A stretch of 64,000 nucleotides of DNA from Coraliomargarita sp965656715 (GCA_965656715.1 CBFHLR010000011.1:28361-92360), one strand, 5' to 3'. Counted from the first letter of the stretch, positions 36,020-45,486 are shown. The notes: a model not told the origin generated them from the sequence alone. Numbers and translations are program-made.

Positions 36020-38095
36020 GTGGATTTCAAACTCAACAGCGATTATGCCCCGCAGGGCGACCAGCCGCATGCAATTAAAGCGCTGGTCGACTCAGTTCGG
36101 TCAGGCGAAAAATATCAAACGCTGCTGGGGGTGACGGGGTCGGGTAAAACCTTCTCGATGGCGAATGTGATTCAGGAGCTGCAGCGTCCGGCGCTGATTA
36201 TATCGCACAATAAGACCTTGGCGGCTCAGCTCTACTCCGAATTTAAAGCCTTCTTCCCCGAGAATGCGGTCGAGTATTTTGTCAGTTATTACGATTACTA
36301 CCAGCCAGAGGCCTATATCCCGCAGACAGATACCTATATTGAGAAGGACTCGTCTATTAATGACGAAATCGAACGCCTGCGGATTGCGGCTTCGTCGTCG
36401 TTGATCAGTCGTCGGGATGTCATCGTCATTGCGTCGGTTTCGTGCATCTATGGTCTCGGATCGCCGGAAGACTTCAAAGAGATGATGCTGCCGCTCGAGG
36501 TCGGCATGGAGCTTTCGCGTGATAGTTTCTTGGAACGTCTGGTTGAAATCCTCTACGAGCGCAACGATGTCGATTTCAAGCGTGGCACTTTCCGTGTGCG
36601 TGGCGACGTGGTGGATATTTATCCCGCCTATATGGAGAGTGCGATTCGGGTGGAATTCTGGGGCGATGAACTGGAAGCGATCTTTGAGCTCGATCCACTG
36701 ACTGGTGAAACCGCTGGCAGACTGGAGATGTTCCATCTGTATCCAGCCACTCAATACGTGACGCCCAAGAATAAGATCGAGAAAGCTGTGGGTGGAATTC
36801 GAGCCGAGTTGGATGAGCGTATTGCATGGTTTGAATCGCAGAACCTGTTGCTCGAAGCGCAACGTATTAAGATGCGCACGGAATATGATATCGAGCTGCT
36901 ACAGGAAATGGGCTTCTGCACGGGGATTGAGAATTACTCCCGCTATCTGTCGGGTCGCAAGCCTGGTGAGCGTCCGTTCTGCTTGATCGATTTCTTTCCC
37001 AAGGACTTTCTGCTTTTTGTGGATGAGAGCCATGTCACACTGCCGCAGGTGCGGGCGATGTATAATGGCGATAAGGCGCGTAAAGAGCGCTTGGTTCAGT
37101 ATGGCTTTCGTTTGCCTTCGGCCTTGGATAATCGTCCACAGAAGCTCGAGGAGTTTGAAGCGATCACGGGGCAGACGGTCTACGTGTCTGCGACTCCCGC
37201 ACAGCACGAATTTGATGTATCGAAGACCATTGCCGAGCAAGTGATTCGCCCAACGGGCTTGTTGGATCCAGTTATGGAGATTCGTCCGATCAAAGGACAG
37301 GTCGAAGATGTGATGGGCGAAGTGCGCAAGGCCGCGGATGAGGGCGAGCGCACCTTGATCACGACGTTGACGAAGCGCATGTCTGAAGACCTGACGGACT
37401 ATTTACGCGAAGCGGGGCTAAGTGTGGAGTATTTACACTCAGATATTGATGCGATTGAGCGTGTTGAGATTTTACGCCGTTTGCGTAAGGGGGACTTCGA
37501 TGTGCTGATTGGCGTGAATTTGCTTCGTGAAGGTTTGGATCTGCCTGAGGTTGCCTTGGTGGGCATTTTGGATGCGGATAAAGAAGGCTTTCTGAGGAGT
37601 TCGACGAGTTTGATTCAGACCGCTGGTCGGGCTGCACGACATGAAAAGGGCCGTGTTATTCTATATGCTGACAAGATTACCGATTCGATTCAGCATACTT
37701 TGGATACCACGAACTACCGCCGTGAGAAGCAGCTCGCTTACAACGAGGAACATGGCATTAGGCCGAAGGGTGTGCAGCGTGGTTTGGACGAAAGTTTACA
37801 TGCGCCGGGAAGCAAACGCTACTCACAAGAAGAGGATGAGCCGCTGGTAGTTGCCGAGTCGGACGATAGGGATGTCGCTGAGGTGATCGCTGAGATGGAG
37901 GAGGAGATGCTGGAAGCCGCACGTAAGCTTGAGTTTGAGAAGGCCGCATTGATTCGCGATCAGATTGATATCCTTCAATCGGGAAAGATGGATACGGCGA
38001 CCGGTGCTGCGAAGTCGAAATCAGCTGGTGGAAAGTGGCGTAAGGGCAAAGCGGTTTACAATGCTAAGGGCTTGCCGAAGAAGCGTAAGAAATGA
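36020..38095 (+). CDS. uvrB: Excinuclease ABC subunit B
   Basis: 691 residues from a GTG start; the N-terminus FKLNSDYAPQGDQPHAI is family standard, so the start is firm. Walker A GVTGSGKT at 37-44, the DNA-locking beta-hairpin YYDYYQPEAYIP at about 90-101, helicase motif VI QTAGRAARH, and a C-terminal UVR domain (EMEEEMLEAARKLEFEKAA) that binds UvrC. It verifies lesions in nucleotide excision repair with UvrA and UvrC, which lie outside the window. The stop overlaps the start of the sanA-like gene (ATGA). Confidence 0.97.
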   Translation: MDFKLNSDYAPQGDQPHAIKALVDSVRSGEKYQTLLGVTGSGKTFSMANVIQELQRPALIISHNKTLAAQLYSEFKAFFPENAVEYFVSYYDYYQPEAYIPQTDTYIEKDSSINDEIERLRIAASSSLISRRDVIVIASVSCIYGLGSPEDFKEMMLPLEVGMELSRDSFLERLVEILYERNDVDFKRGTFRVRGDVVDIYPAYMESAIRVEFWGDELEAIFELDPLTGETAGRLEMFHLYPATQYVTPKNKIEKAVGGIRAELDERIAWFESQNLLLEAQRIKMRTEYDIELLQEMGFCTGIENYSRYLSGRKPGERPFCLIDFFPKDFLLFVDESHVTLPQVRAMYNGDKARKERLVQYGFRLPSALDNRPQKLEEFEAITGQTVYVSATPAQHEFDVSKTIAEQVIRPTGLLDPVMEIRPIKGQVEDVMGEVRKAADEGERTLITTLTKRMSEDLTDYLREAGLSVEYLHSDIDAIERVEILRRLRKGDFDVLIGVNLLREGLDLPEVALVGILDADKEGFLRSSTSLIQTAGRAARHEKGRVILYADKITDSIQHTLDTTNYRREKQLAYNEEHGIRPKGVQRGLDESLHAPGSKRYSQEEDEPLVVAESDDRDVAEVIAEMEEEMLEAARKLEFEKAALIRDQIDILQSGKMDTATGAAKSKSAGGKWRKGKAVYNAKGLPKKRKK

Positions 38096-38766
38096 CTGTT
38101 TCACGGGCACAGTTCAATTGCACTTGGGCGCGTCGAATTTATTGTGCGATTATTCTTGGTGTAGTGTGCTGTGTGACCGCAATCCTCAGTGCATTGTGGT
38201 TGGTCGAGTCTACTGCGAATGAGCGCTGCTATGATGAAATCGCAGATGTGCCTGGTTCTAGAGTTGGGCTTGTCCTCGGATGTGCACCTTACTTGGCCGA
38301 CGGGCGAGAGAACTTGTTCTTTAAGCGCCGAATGGAGGCTGCCGCTGAGTTATATCATGCGGGCAAAGTCGAATACTTGTTGGTGAGTGGCGATAATTCA
38401 CGCAAGAACTACGATGAGAGTAGTGCGATGAAGGCTGCTTTGGGCGAGCTTGGAGTTCCGCAGCGTTTGATCTACTGTGATTATGCCGGGTTCAGCACTC
38501 TAGATTCGATTGTTCGTGCAAAAGTCGTTTTTGAGCTCAATGAACTCGTGGTTATATCGCAGGGCTTTCACGTGAAGCGCGCAGTGTATATCGGACAGCA
38601 ACGCGATGTGGAAGTGATCGGATATATCGCTGAAGGAGTCGGAGGCCGAGGTGGATTCAGAACTCATTTACGCGAATGCCTCGCAAGAGTGAAGACCGTC
38701 TTAGACCTTACGGTCTTGAATCGTCAGCCTGTTTATTTGGGCGATACGGTTCGAATTGGTGTCTAG
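38092..38766 (+). CDS. SanA/YdcF-like DUF218 membrane protein
   Basis: 224 residues. One N-terminal membrane helix (about 18-38) is followed by a DUF218 domain: VGLVLGCAPYLADGRENLFFKRRMEAA and VSGDNSRKNYDESSAM are characteristic, the latter with the conserved GD and Asn positions. SanA proteins affect envelope permeability and vancomycin exclusion in enterobacteria by an unresolved mechanism. The start overlaps the uvrB stop by 4 bp, so expression is translationally coupled to DNA repair, which has no obvious functional logic. Confidence 0.82.
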   Translation: MTVSRAQFNCTWARRIYCAIILGVVCCVTAILSALWLVESTANERCYDEIADVPGSRVGLVLGCAPYLADGRENLFFKRRMEAAAELYHAGKVEYLLVSGDNSRKNYDESSAMKAALGELGVPQRLIYCDYAGFSTLDSIVRAKVVFELNELVVISQGFHVKRAVYIGQQRDVEVIGYIAEGVGGRGGFRTHLRECLARVKTVLDLTVLNRQPVYLGDTVRIGV

Positions 38767-38774
38767 CAGGGACG

Positions 38775-39848
38775 CTAGTCCAGCAATACTAGATTGTCGC
38801 GATGGACTAACACACCCGCGCAATCGCCGTTCAGTGTCTTGTTGACGACTTCGGCATTGAGTTGAACCTGACCTTGGGCGATGACCTTGCCATCTTCTGT
38901 GCTGATGGCAACGACGTCGCCTTCTTCGAATTCGCCTTCGCTTTGACGCACTCCGGCGGTGAGCAGGCTTTTGCCCGATTGTTGAATCGCAGCTGCGGCT
39001 CCTTCGTCAATGGTAAGTGTGCCGTGCATATTGTCTTGGATCGCAATCCAACGCTTGTGCGATTTGATCGGCTCAGAACTTGGCACGAAATAGGTGCCGA
39101 CACTTTTGCCATCTAACAGTTTTTCGAACAGCTCGGCATCGGTGCCACTGCCAATAATGACTCCGCAGCCTGCGCGATGGGCAATCTTCGCGGCAGACAG
39201 TTTGCTGATCATGCCACCCACGGAAGTTGTGTGCTTGGTGCCCTGAGCCATCGCTTCAATCTCAGGAGTCATCTTCTCGACGCGTGGCACGACTTCGCCA
39301 GTGCCTTGCATGTCGATGAGCCCAGGGATGTTGGACAGGATGAAGAGTTGGTCCGCATTGATGATGCTCGCGACCAGAGCGGAGAGGGTGTCGTTATCGC
39401 CAAACTTGATTTCGGCAGCACTGACCGTGTCGTTTTCGTTGACAATCGGCACCGCCCCGTGAGCTAGAAGGCGCTCAACAGTATTAAAAATCGCGTTGTG
39501 GCGATGCTTGGCACGTAAGTCCTCGCGGGTGAGTAGAATTTGCGCGACGGTGATGTCGTGCGGATTGAAGCTTTTCTGCCACGTATTGATGAGCACGCTC
39601 TGGCCGACGGATGCACAGGCTTGTAGGGTCGCTAAGTCCTTAGGGCGCTTCTCTAGCTTGAGTTTCCCCATGCCGAGTCCGACCGCACCCGAGCTAACGA
39701 GCACGACTTCAATGCCGCGCTCGCGCAGTGCCACGACTTGTTTGCAGAGCGTATCAATACGTTGTGTATCCAGATCACCAATACCAGTGGTTAGGACACC
39801 TGTGCCGAGTTTGATAACGACACGCTTCGCCTGTGCGAGAGGAACCAT
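38775..39848 (-). CDS. proB: Glutamate 5-kinase
   Basis: 357 residues: an amino-acid kinase domain (KLGTGVLT near 13-20, SSGAVGLG near 52-59, NENDTVS near 137-143, FGDNDTLSA near 149-157) plus a C-terminal PUA domain from about 270. It phosphorylates glutamate for proline synthesis, with feedback inhibition by proline in the family. proA does not follow. It is last in a pyrH-frr-proB minus-strand series, but a palindromic repeat separates it from frr, so independent expression is possible. Confidence 0.93.
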   Translation of the reverse strand: MVPLAQAKRVVIKLGTGVLTTGIGDLDTQRIDTLCKQVVALRERGIEVVLVSSGAVGLGMGKLKLEKRPKDLATLQACASVGQSVLINTWQKSFNPHDITVAQILLTREDLRAKHRHNAIFNTVERLLAHGAVPIVNENDTVSAAEIKFGDNDTLSALVASIINADQLFILSNIPGLIDMQGTGEVVPRVEKMTPEIEAMAQGTKHTTSVGGMISKLSAAKIAHRAGCGVIIGSGTDAELFEKLLDGKSVGTYFVPSSEPIKSHKRWIAIQDNMHGTLTIDEGAAAAIQQSGKSLLTAGVRQSEGEFEEGDVVAISTEDGKVIAQGQVQLNAEVVNKTLNGDCAGVLVHRDNLVLLD

Positions 39849-39850
39849 TT

Positions 39851-39917
39851 TCAGAAGACAGAAGACAGAAGTCAGAAGCTAAATTGTGAATCTGGCCTCT
39901 GACTTCTGATCTCTGAT
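39851..39917. repeat. Inverted repeat of CAGAAG/CTTCTG units (family D)
   Basis: The left side has four CAGAAG-type units (39851-39878) and the right side (39896-39917) carries the inverted form CTCTGACTTCTGATCTCTGA. The gap between frr and proB is made almost entirely of this element. Confidence 0.6.
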
Positions 39918-39928
39918 TGCTTAGGCAA

Positions 39929-40486
39929 TTAAACTTTCTTCAAGTCAGCTTCCTTTTTGGTCAGCTGCTCGTTGATTTGAGTGATGAATTTATCGTGTTC
40001 CGTTTGGATCTCCTTTTCGTGACGCTTTACGTCGTCTTCGGAGAGGCCGTCATCCTTGGCGGACTTGAGCAGGTCGAGTGCATCACGGCGAGCTTGGCGA
40101 ATGCGAACACGGCCGTCTTCGGCCATGCTGCCTGCTTGCTTTGCGAGCTCAGCGCGACGGTCACCCGTCAATTCTGGAACTGGCACGCGGAGGATGCCGC
40201 CGTCAACGAGTGGGTTGAAGCCCAAGTTGGCGTCGATGATGCCTTTTTCGACATCCTTGATAATACTCTTGTCCCAAGGCTGCACAACGATCGTGCGTGC
40301 GTCGGGAGTTGTCACCGCAGCGACCTCCTGAAGTGAGGAGCTGGCTCCGTAAGCTTCCACTTTGACGCTATCAAGCATGGCAGGGCTGGCCTTGCCGGTG
40401 TGGAGGCTATTGAACTGGCTGAGTGTGTAGTCGACTGCCTTCTGAAGGTCGGCAGCGAGTGAGGACATGATTTCGTTGGGTTCCAT
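39929..40486 (-). CDS. frr: Ribosome recycling factor
   Basis: 185 residues, the normal length. Family signatures: LHTGKASPAMLDSVKVEAYG (the GRA/T-P-LD region), IVVQPWDKS, IIDANLGFNP and the C-terminal LSEDDVKRHEKEIQ helix. It splits post-termination ribosomes together with EF-G. It follows pyrH by 47 bp in the widely conserved pyrH-frr order. Confidence 0.96.
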   Translation of the reverse strand: MEPNEIMSSLAADLQKAVDYTLSQFNSLHTGKASPAMLDSVKVEAYGASSSLQEVAAVTTPDARTIVVQPWDKSIIKDVEKGIIDANLGFNPLVDGGILRVPVPELTGDRRAELAKQAGSMAEDGRVRIRQARRDALDLLKSAKDDGLSEDDVKRHEKEIQTEHDKFITQINEQLTKKEADLKKV

Positions 40487-40533
40487 AACTATAAAGGTGG
40501 AAGGTGTGAATGTGAGAAAGTTGGAATGTTCTT

Positions 40534-41277
40534 CTACTCGTTGACGAGGGTTCCGATCGTTTCTCCCATGACAGCACGTAGGATGGAGCCGGGCTCAGTC
40601 ATGCTGAACACCAGAATTGGCATCTTGTTTTCCATGCAGAGAGAGAATGCAGTGGAGTCCATGACGTTGAGGCGTTGTTGGAGCGCATCAATGTAGTGGA
40701 GGTTGTCGTATTTGACGGCGTCGTCGTGCTTGGCCGGATCCTTATCGTAAATGCCGTCGACCTTGGTGGCTTTCATAAGCATATCGGCACCGATTTCGCT
40801 GGCGCGAAGTGCCGCACAGGTGTCGGTCGAGAAGTAGGGATTACCCGTGCCGCCTGCGAAAATCACAACGCGTCCGCGCTCAAGATGGCGGGTTGCACGG
40901 CGCAGGATGAATGGCTCGGCGAGCTTATCCATCGGGATGGCGCTTTGCAGACGGACGGTGACGTCCATCTTTTCGAGACAGTCCATGAAGGCTAGGCCAT
41001 TGATGACTGTGGACAACATGCCCATATAGTCACCGGTGGTGCGGTCGACACCCCGCACTTCAGCTCCGCTGAGGCCGCGGAAAATATTGCCGCCACCGAT
41101 AACGAGGCCGACTTCGACCCCAACATCCGCTACTTTTTTGACCTCTTCGCAAATCTGCTTGAGGATTTGTGGGTCGATGGGGTCCCCATCTTTCGTGTTT
41201 CGAAGCACCTCACCGCTCAATTTAAGAACGATGCGCTTGTATTTAGGTTGTGGGCTCGTATGCTCTTCTGCGTCCAT
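40534..41277 (-). CDS. pyrH: Uridylate kinase (UMP kinase)
   Basis: 247 residues of the amino-acid kinase fold: RIVLKLSGEVL near 14-24, GGGNIFRG near 62-69, GNPYFSTDTCAALRA (UMP-kinase signature) and KVDGIYDKDP. It phosphorylates UMP to UDP; bacterial PyrH is a GTP-activated hexamer. tsf and rpsB, which often precede it, are absent; tRNA-Gln lies upstream on the other strand. Confidence 0.95.
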   Translation of the reverse strand: MDAEEHTSPQPKYKRIVLKLSGEVLRNTKDGDPIDPQILKQICEEVKKVADVGVEVGLVIGGGNIFRGLSGAEVRGVDRTTGDYMGMLSTVINGLAFMDCLEKMDVTVRLQSAIPMDKLAEPFILRRATRHLERGRVVIFAGGTGNPYFSTDTCAALRASEIGADMLMKATKVDGIYDKDPAKHDDAVKYDNLHYIDALQQRLNVMDSTAFSLCMENKMPILVFSMTEPGSILRAVMGETIGTLVNE

Positions 41278-41353
41278 TAAAGCAGGGTTTAAACCGCTTT
41301 TTTACGAGCTCGTCAACCTATGAGATTTATCCAAAAAATATTTAATACAGGGC

Positions 41354-41381
41354 TTGACGAGGAGCATTCGAGTTCTACTCT
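41354..41381 (+). promoter_or_regulatory. Promoter of tRNA-Gln
   Basis: TTGACG (41354-41359), a 16-bp spacer and TACTCT (41376-41381), ending 13 bp before the mature tRNA 5' end. Confidence 0.6.
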
Positions 41382-41394
41382 ACGCGACTTCATT

Positions 41395-41468
41395 AGGCTC
41401 ATGGTGTAATGGTAGCACAACGGTTTTTGGTACCGTTTGTCGGGGTTCGAATCCCTGTGAGCCTGCCA
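41395..41468 (+). tRNA. tRNA-Gln (anticodon TTG), CCA encoded
   Basis: A 74-nt cloverleaf folds cleanly. The acceptor stem AGGCTCA pairs with TGAGCCT over 7 bp, followed by discriminator G and an encoded CCA. The D stem is GTG/CAC, the anticodon stem is ACGGT/ACCGT with loop TTTTGGT and anticodon TTG at 41427-41429, and the T stem is CGGGG/CCCTG with loop TTCGAAT. TTG reads CAA (glutamine), and the U-rich loop is normal for tRNA-Gln. Confidence 0.97.
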
Positions 41469-41479
41469 CTTTTCAAACC

Positions 41480-41501
41480 TCTCGAGAAATCGAGTTTTTT
41501 T
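41480..41501 (+). terminator. Terminator of tRNA-Gln
   Basis: A CTCGA / TCGAG stem closed by a GAAA tetraloop is followed by seven T residues, 12 bp after the tRNA. Confidence 0.85.
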
Positions 41502-41569
41502 CTATATACTCTGAAGTTTGAGGAGTAGGGCGGTTATGAGTCGTGAAGTAGCCGAGCTTGTTGCGGGCT

Positions 41570-42298
41570 TTAGATTGGCTTGCGGATCCGGTTCGCGTAT
41601 TTGACGCCCAGCTTTCTATTGTGCTCCGCACCCTGTGGTAGGTTTTGGCTGATATAAATTGGCAGAGGCTCCACGTTTTGCTGCACGAGGTAATCAATGA
41701 TCTCGACGTGGAGTAGGTTTAGTAGCATTGCTCCCGTCATGGTTGAAGTTGGGCCTATTTTGAGTTGGCTGTTGGGCAGCTCTAATATGGCGTCGCCTGC
41801 AATGCAGCCGTTGTCGAGGACGTAGTCTGCCATTTCGAAGAGGCGGAGACCTGAGGGATGTAGGCTTTTTGCGTTCTTTGACATGCTCAGGCTTGTGAGC
41901 GCGATGACTTTGAGTCCACGCTCTTTGGCGGAATGCGCCACTTCAAGTGGGCTGCAGTTTTTCCCTGAGTTGGAAATGATTAGAATGTATTCTCCTGCCT
42001 GTGCGCCGTAGATGAATGCATAGCGGTCGAAGAGTTTGTTACCGAAGCCGGAGACCTGCTCTGCCCAGCCATCTGATGGGTCGAGTAACGAGCTCACGGG
42101 AACCAAGCCCCCGGCACGTCGTTCCATTTCGGCGGCGAGGATTTGGCTGTGCCCGCTGCCAAAGAGATGGAGCACTCCGTCGTTCTTGATTGATTCACCG
42201 ATGGCTTTGCCGAGTGTGCTTAAGGTCTCGGCGTTGTTCTCGCATACAGACTTCTGTAGGTCAGCTGCGGTTTGAAAATAGCGCTGGGATAAGGACAT
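41570..42298 (-). CDS. SIS-domain phosphosugar-binding protein (UPF0309-like)
   Basis: 242 residues from the MSLSQRYF start; a 7-codon longer start exists. The SIS fold has the phosphosugar-binding sequences LFGSGHSQILA near 45-55 and ISNSGKN near 108-114. It matches the UPF0309 type of SIS proteins, thought to be sugar-phosphate isomerases or regulators. It is monocistronic. The sugar is unknown. Confidence 0.78.
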   Translation of the reverse strand: MSLSQRYFQTAADLQKSVCENNAETLSTLGKAIGESIKNDGVLHLFGSGHSQILAAEMERRAGGLVPVSSLLDPSDGWAEQVSGFGNKLFDRYAFIYGAQAGEYILIISNSGKNCSPLEVAHSAKERGLKVIALTSLSMSKNAKSLHPSGLRLFEMADYVLDNGCIAGDAILELPNSQLKIGPTSTMTGAMLLNLLHVEIIDYLVQQNVEPLPIYISQNLPQGAEHNRKLGVKYANRIRKPI

Positions 42299-42449
42299 CT
42301 GTCTTAGGCTCAGTTGCAAGTAGATGAGCGGGTGAGTGTTGAATGCTGTTTCTGGAAGTGGGCTTGATTGACCACAGGTGTAGGCTACTGTGCTGCTTGC
42401 GCTCGACTCGTAAGGCTTAATTTGCGATCTCTGAAGTTTGCTCTAGGGC

Positions 42450-43601
42450 TTATCCTACGACGTTGGACAACTGGAAAATCGGCAGGAACATCGCCATCAC
42501 GATGCCACCAATTACGACCCCGAGGAAGCAAATGAGCAACGGTTCCATGAGCGAGGTGAGGGCGGCGACGAGTGTTTCCACTTCGGCGTCATAGAAGGCG
42601 GCGACTTTCATGAGCATACCGTCGACGTTACCAGTTTGTTCGCCTGCCTTACTCATGTGCTTCACCATGGGAGGGAAGTAAGGATCGTTGGCGACGATTT
42701 CAGAGACCTGGCCACCTTGACTGATGTGTTTAGAGATATCCTTGCAAGCAGCTTCAATGAAAATGTTGTTGGATGCGGATGCGACGATTTCGAGGGTTTT
42801 CAGGATCGGCACACCGGATCGCATAAGAATCGCATAGGTGCGGCAGAAGCGGGAGAGGTTCACTTTGCGTGTGAGTTCGCCTACAACTGGTATTTTAATA
42901 ATAAACCGATCTTTATGTGCGCGCCCTTTGGGAGTGGCGACATATCTTTTGAGCATCCATACAAATCCGGCCAGTCCGATGATAATAAAGATAATGTATT
43001 TTTTGAGGAAGTCGCTGGTGTCGATCAGGATCTGTGTCGGCTTTGGAAGCTCCGATCCGAAAGAGGTGAACATTTCAGCGAATACTGGAATGACCGCGAC
43101 GAGCAAGACGTTGACGAGCAATACGGCGAGGCCGATCACCGCGATGGGGTAGGTCATGGCGCCTTTGACCTGGCGCATCAATTTGACCATGTCTTCAAAA
43201 TACTGGGAGGTCTTATCTAAAATCTCTGCGAGATTACCTGAGGCTTCACCGGCTTCGACCATGGAGACGAATAGATTCGGGAAGGCGTTGGGGTAGTCCG
43301 AGCAGGCATCGGAGAAGGAACGACCGGCTGAGACTTCGGCACGCACGTTTCGAATGATGATGCGGAAAACAGGATTCTCGGTCTGCTCTTCCTGAGCCTC
43401 GAGTGCGCTGACCAGTGGCAGGCCGGCTTCCAGCATGGCTGATAGCTGCTGAGTGAAGACGCAAAGCTGGTCTAGTTTGATCTTCTTGCGCTTCGACTGC
43501 TTCTCGTAGGCCTTTTGCTTGGCAAGTCGTTGCCCCTCCTTAAGGTTGCCTTTTTTCTTTTGCTTGGGTGAATTGAGAGCGGTCGGGTTGAGTTTAGCCA
43601 T
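42450..43601 (-). CDS. pilC: Type IV pilus / type II secretion inner-membrane protein (PilC/GspF)
   Basis: 383 residues with two T2SSF domains: the first at about 48-170 (FTQQLSAMLEAGLPLVSALEAQ, then MVEAGEASGNLAEIL) and the second at about 250-375 (FCRTYAILMRSGVPILKTLEI, then MSKAGEQTGNVDGML). Membrane helices lie near 150-172, 205-225 and 350-373. A basic, Lys-rich N-terminus of about 45 residues lies in the cytoplasm. It is the platform for pilus assembly ATPases. The rest of the pilus machinery is not in this window, and the gene is solitary here. Confidence 0.92.
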   Translation of the reverse strand: MAKLNPTALNSPKQKKKGNLKEGQRLAKQKAYEKQSKRKKIKLDQLCVFTQQLSAMLEAGLPLVSALEAQEEQTENPVFRIIIRNVRAEVSAGRSFSDACSDYPNAFPNLFVSMVEAGEASGNLAEILDKTSQYFEDMVKLMRQVKGAMTYPIAVIGLAVLLVNVLLVAVIPVFAEMFTSFGSELPKPTQILIDTSDFLKKYIIFIIIGLAGFVWMLKRYVATPKGRAHKDRFIIKIPVVGELTRKVNLSRFCRTYAILMRSGVPILKTLEIVASASNNIFIEAACKDISKHISQGGQVSEIVANDPYFPPMVKHMSKAGEQTGNVDGMLMKVAAFYDAEVETLVAALTSLMEPLLICFLGVVIGGIVMAMFLPIFQLSNVVG

Positions 43602-43870
43602 AGTCGGTTGCAGGTATTTCCCTGATTAATGAGTAAATTCGACGAACTGTCTACACAATGATTGCTCTCTTGGGCACTATCTGGTGAGTATTTACCAGAT
43701 TTTGAAGAATCGTCGTGTTGAGTCCCGATTCTGGCCGATTGTGCTGAACTTCTGAGGATAAAAAATGCCCAAAGTTTGGGTTGCTTTTCGATTGCTCTAT
43801 TTTATTGTGCGCCGTTTCCCATTATCCGGGAGTCTACAATTTTGCCCGAATAATCACGCATTTTATAGTC

Positions 43871-44512
43871 ATGAATCAGTATAAACTTACAGTCGTATCT
43901 CGCGAGCAAGCGGGTCGTGGAGCGGTTCGCCGCCTCCGTGCATCCGGTAAAATTCCTGCCAATGTATATGGTAAGGGCGAGGCGCGCGCTGTGACGGTTT
44001 CAGCCGTTGAGTTTCGCGACTTGAGCCGTGACATCGGCGGAGAAGCCGCATTGGTTGAGCTCACTGATGACAAGGGTGAAGCCACACTCACTCAAGTGAA
44101 GAGTGTGCAGCGCAACGCAATCAAGGGTGGTATTGACCACATTGACTTCCAAGTCGTGACACGCGGTGAGGATATGACCACAAGCATTCCAGTCAGCCTT
44201 GTGAACGAAGCGGACTGTGCTGGTGTGAAGATCGACGGTGGTATGGTTGAAGTTCACCTACACGAAGTCGACATCCGTTGCCGCCCATCCAAGATGCCGG
44301 ACAATGTCCCTGTAGACGTTGCTGAACTGAAAGCGGGTGAGGCGATTCACATTCGTGACCTTCCTGAAATCGACGGCGTCGCTTACCTTGGTAACGAAGA
44401 CGCAGTGGTCGTTTCCTGTGCAGCAGCCAAGAAGGCTACCGAAGAGGAAGCACCTGCCGCTGAGGCTGCCGCTGAAGCACCTGCCGCTGAAGAAGCTTCG
44501 GCTGAATCTTAA
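43871..44512 (+). CDS. rplY: 50S ribosomal protein bL25 (CTC form)
   Basis: 213 residues from ATG 43871; an upstream in-frame ATG at 43781 adds an unrelated hydrophobic peptide. The N-terminal domain is the 5S rRNA-binding bL25 fold (GRGAVRRLRASGKIPANVYGKG), the longer TL5/CTC-type beta domain follows (DIRCRPSKMPDNVPVDV), and the tail of about 25 residues is Glu/Ala-rich. First gene of a long same-strand block: rplY, pth, rpsF, ssb, rplI, dnaB. The order rplY-pth is widespread. Confidence 0.95.
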   Translation: MNQYKLTVVSREQAGRGAVRRLRASGKIPANVYGKGEARAVTVSAVEFRDLSRDIGGEAALVELTDDKGEATLTQVKSVQRNAIKGGIDHIDFQVVTRGEDMTTSIPVSLVNEADCAGVKIDGGMVEVHLHEVDIRCRPSKMPDNVPVDVAELKAGEAIHIRDLPEIDGVAYLGNEDAVVVSCAAAKKATEEEAPAAEAAAEAPAAEEASAES

Positions 44513-44563
44513 ACCTTTTACTGCGGCACGTAGTTCGCTACGTGTCGCTTTGTTCTTTGCAAT

Positions 44564-45151
44564 ATGTCCATCGCGGTCATTGCTGGTCTCGGAAATCCGG
44601 GGCTTAAATACCGCAACACCCGACACAACATCGGATTCGACGTTGTGGACAAGCTGGCTGCCCGTGAGGGAGCCAGTTGGAAGGCTGATGCCCGGCTCGA
44701 AGCCGAGGTCGCAGCTATCGTCCATGGCGACCGCAAGCTGATGCTAGTCAAGCCGCAGACTTTTATGAATGGCAGTGGACGCTCCCTTGGAGCCGTGCTA
44801 CGTTATCGAAAGCTGCCCGCCGAGTCACTGCTGGTTATTTACGATGATATCACGCTCGATCTTGCGCGTCCGAAGCTCAGCCACAGTGGCAGCGCAGGAG
44901 GCCACAACGGGATCTCCGATCTGCTCGAGCAAGTCGGGACAGGGTTTCTCCGCTACCGTATCGGAATCGGAGCCAAACCACATAAAACGATGGACATCGC
45001 GGACTACGTTCTCAGTAAATTCACTGCGGACGAACATAAACTTTTGGCCGATCGAATGCCGACCTATCTCGATCACCTTGCACTGGTGATTGACAAGGGC
45101 GTCGAGACCGCCATGAACACCATCAATCAACGAAACGCCTCTCAACTATGA
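44564..45151 (+). CDS. pth: Peptidyl-tRNA hydrolase
   Basis: 195 residues. GLGNPGLKYRNTRHNIGFDVVD at 8-29 contains the catalytic His (RHN), and KPQTFMNGSG and GSAGGHNGISDL are the other family signatures. It releases peptides from peptidyl-tRNA after premature dissociation. It follows rplY by 51 bp and overlaps rpsF by 4 bp (ATGA), which implies translational coupling with ribosomal protein S6. Confidence 0.96.
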   Translation: MSIAVIAGLGNPGLKYRNTRHNIGFDVVDKLAAREGASWKADARLEAEVAAIVHGDRKLMLVKPQTFMNGSGRSLGAVLRYRKLPAESLLVIYDDITLDLARPKLSHSGSAGGHNGISDLLEQVGTGFLRYRIGIGAKPHKTMDIADYVLSKFTADEHKLLADRMPTYLDHLALVIDKGVETAMNTINQRNASQL

Positions 45152-45444
45152 GCGCCACAACCAACAATTATAAATTCTCTTTCATCCTCGACCTTCGTAA
45201 CACCGAAGACGATGCCGCTAAGGTCGTGGAAGATATCAAGGAAACACTGACCGTCGTAGGCGGTGAAGCGACTGCAACCGAAGATCTCGGTGTGCGCGAA
45301 TTCGAGCGTGCTGCAGACCGTCGCTTCGCGCAAGGTCACTACATCCAAATGGAAGTCGCTGGTCCAGGTTCCGTTCCTGCAGCACTCAAGGAAAAGCTGA
45401 TTCACGACAAGCGCGTGAACCGCATCTTCGTCGAAAACGCTTAA
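45148..45444 (+). CDS. rpsF: 30S ribosomal protein bS6
   Basis: 98 residues of the S6 fold: FSFILDLRNTEDDAAKV at the start, RRFAQGHYIQMEV in the middle, and KRVNRIFVENA at the end. S6 normally pairs with S18 on the central domain of 16S rRNA; its usual operon partner rpsR is absent from the following genes. Coupled to pth by start/stop overlap. Confidence 0.92.
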   Translation: MSATTNNYKFSFILDLRNTEDDAAKVVEDIKETLTVVGGEATATEDLGVREFERAADRRFAQGHYIQMEVAGPGSVPAALKEKLIHDKRVNRIFVENA

Positions 45445-45486
45445 GCGTTTTCATCGGCAAACACCTAAACCCAGAACGCAAACGCC

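Noticed and set aside
43768..43780. CCCAAA-G-TTTGGG palindrome upstream of rplY
   Set aside because: Too short and without a T-run or a second copy to be called an operator or terminator.
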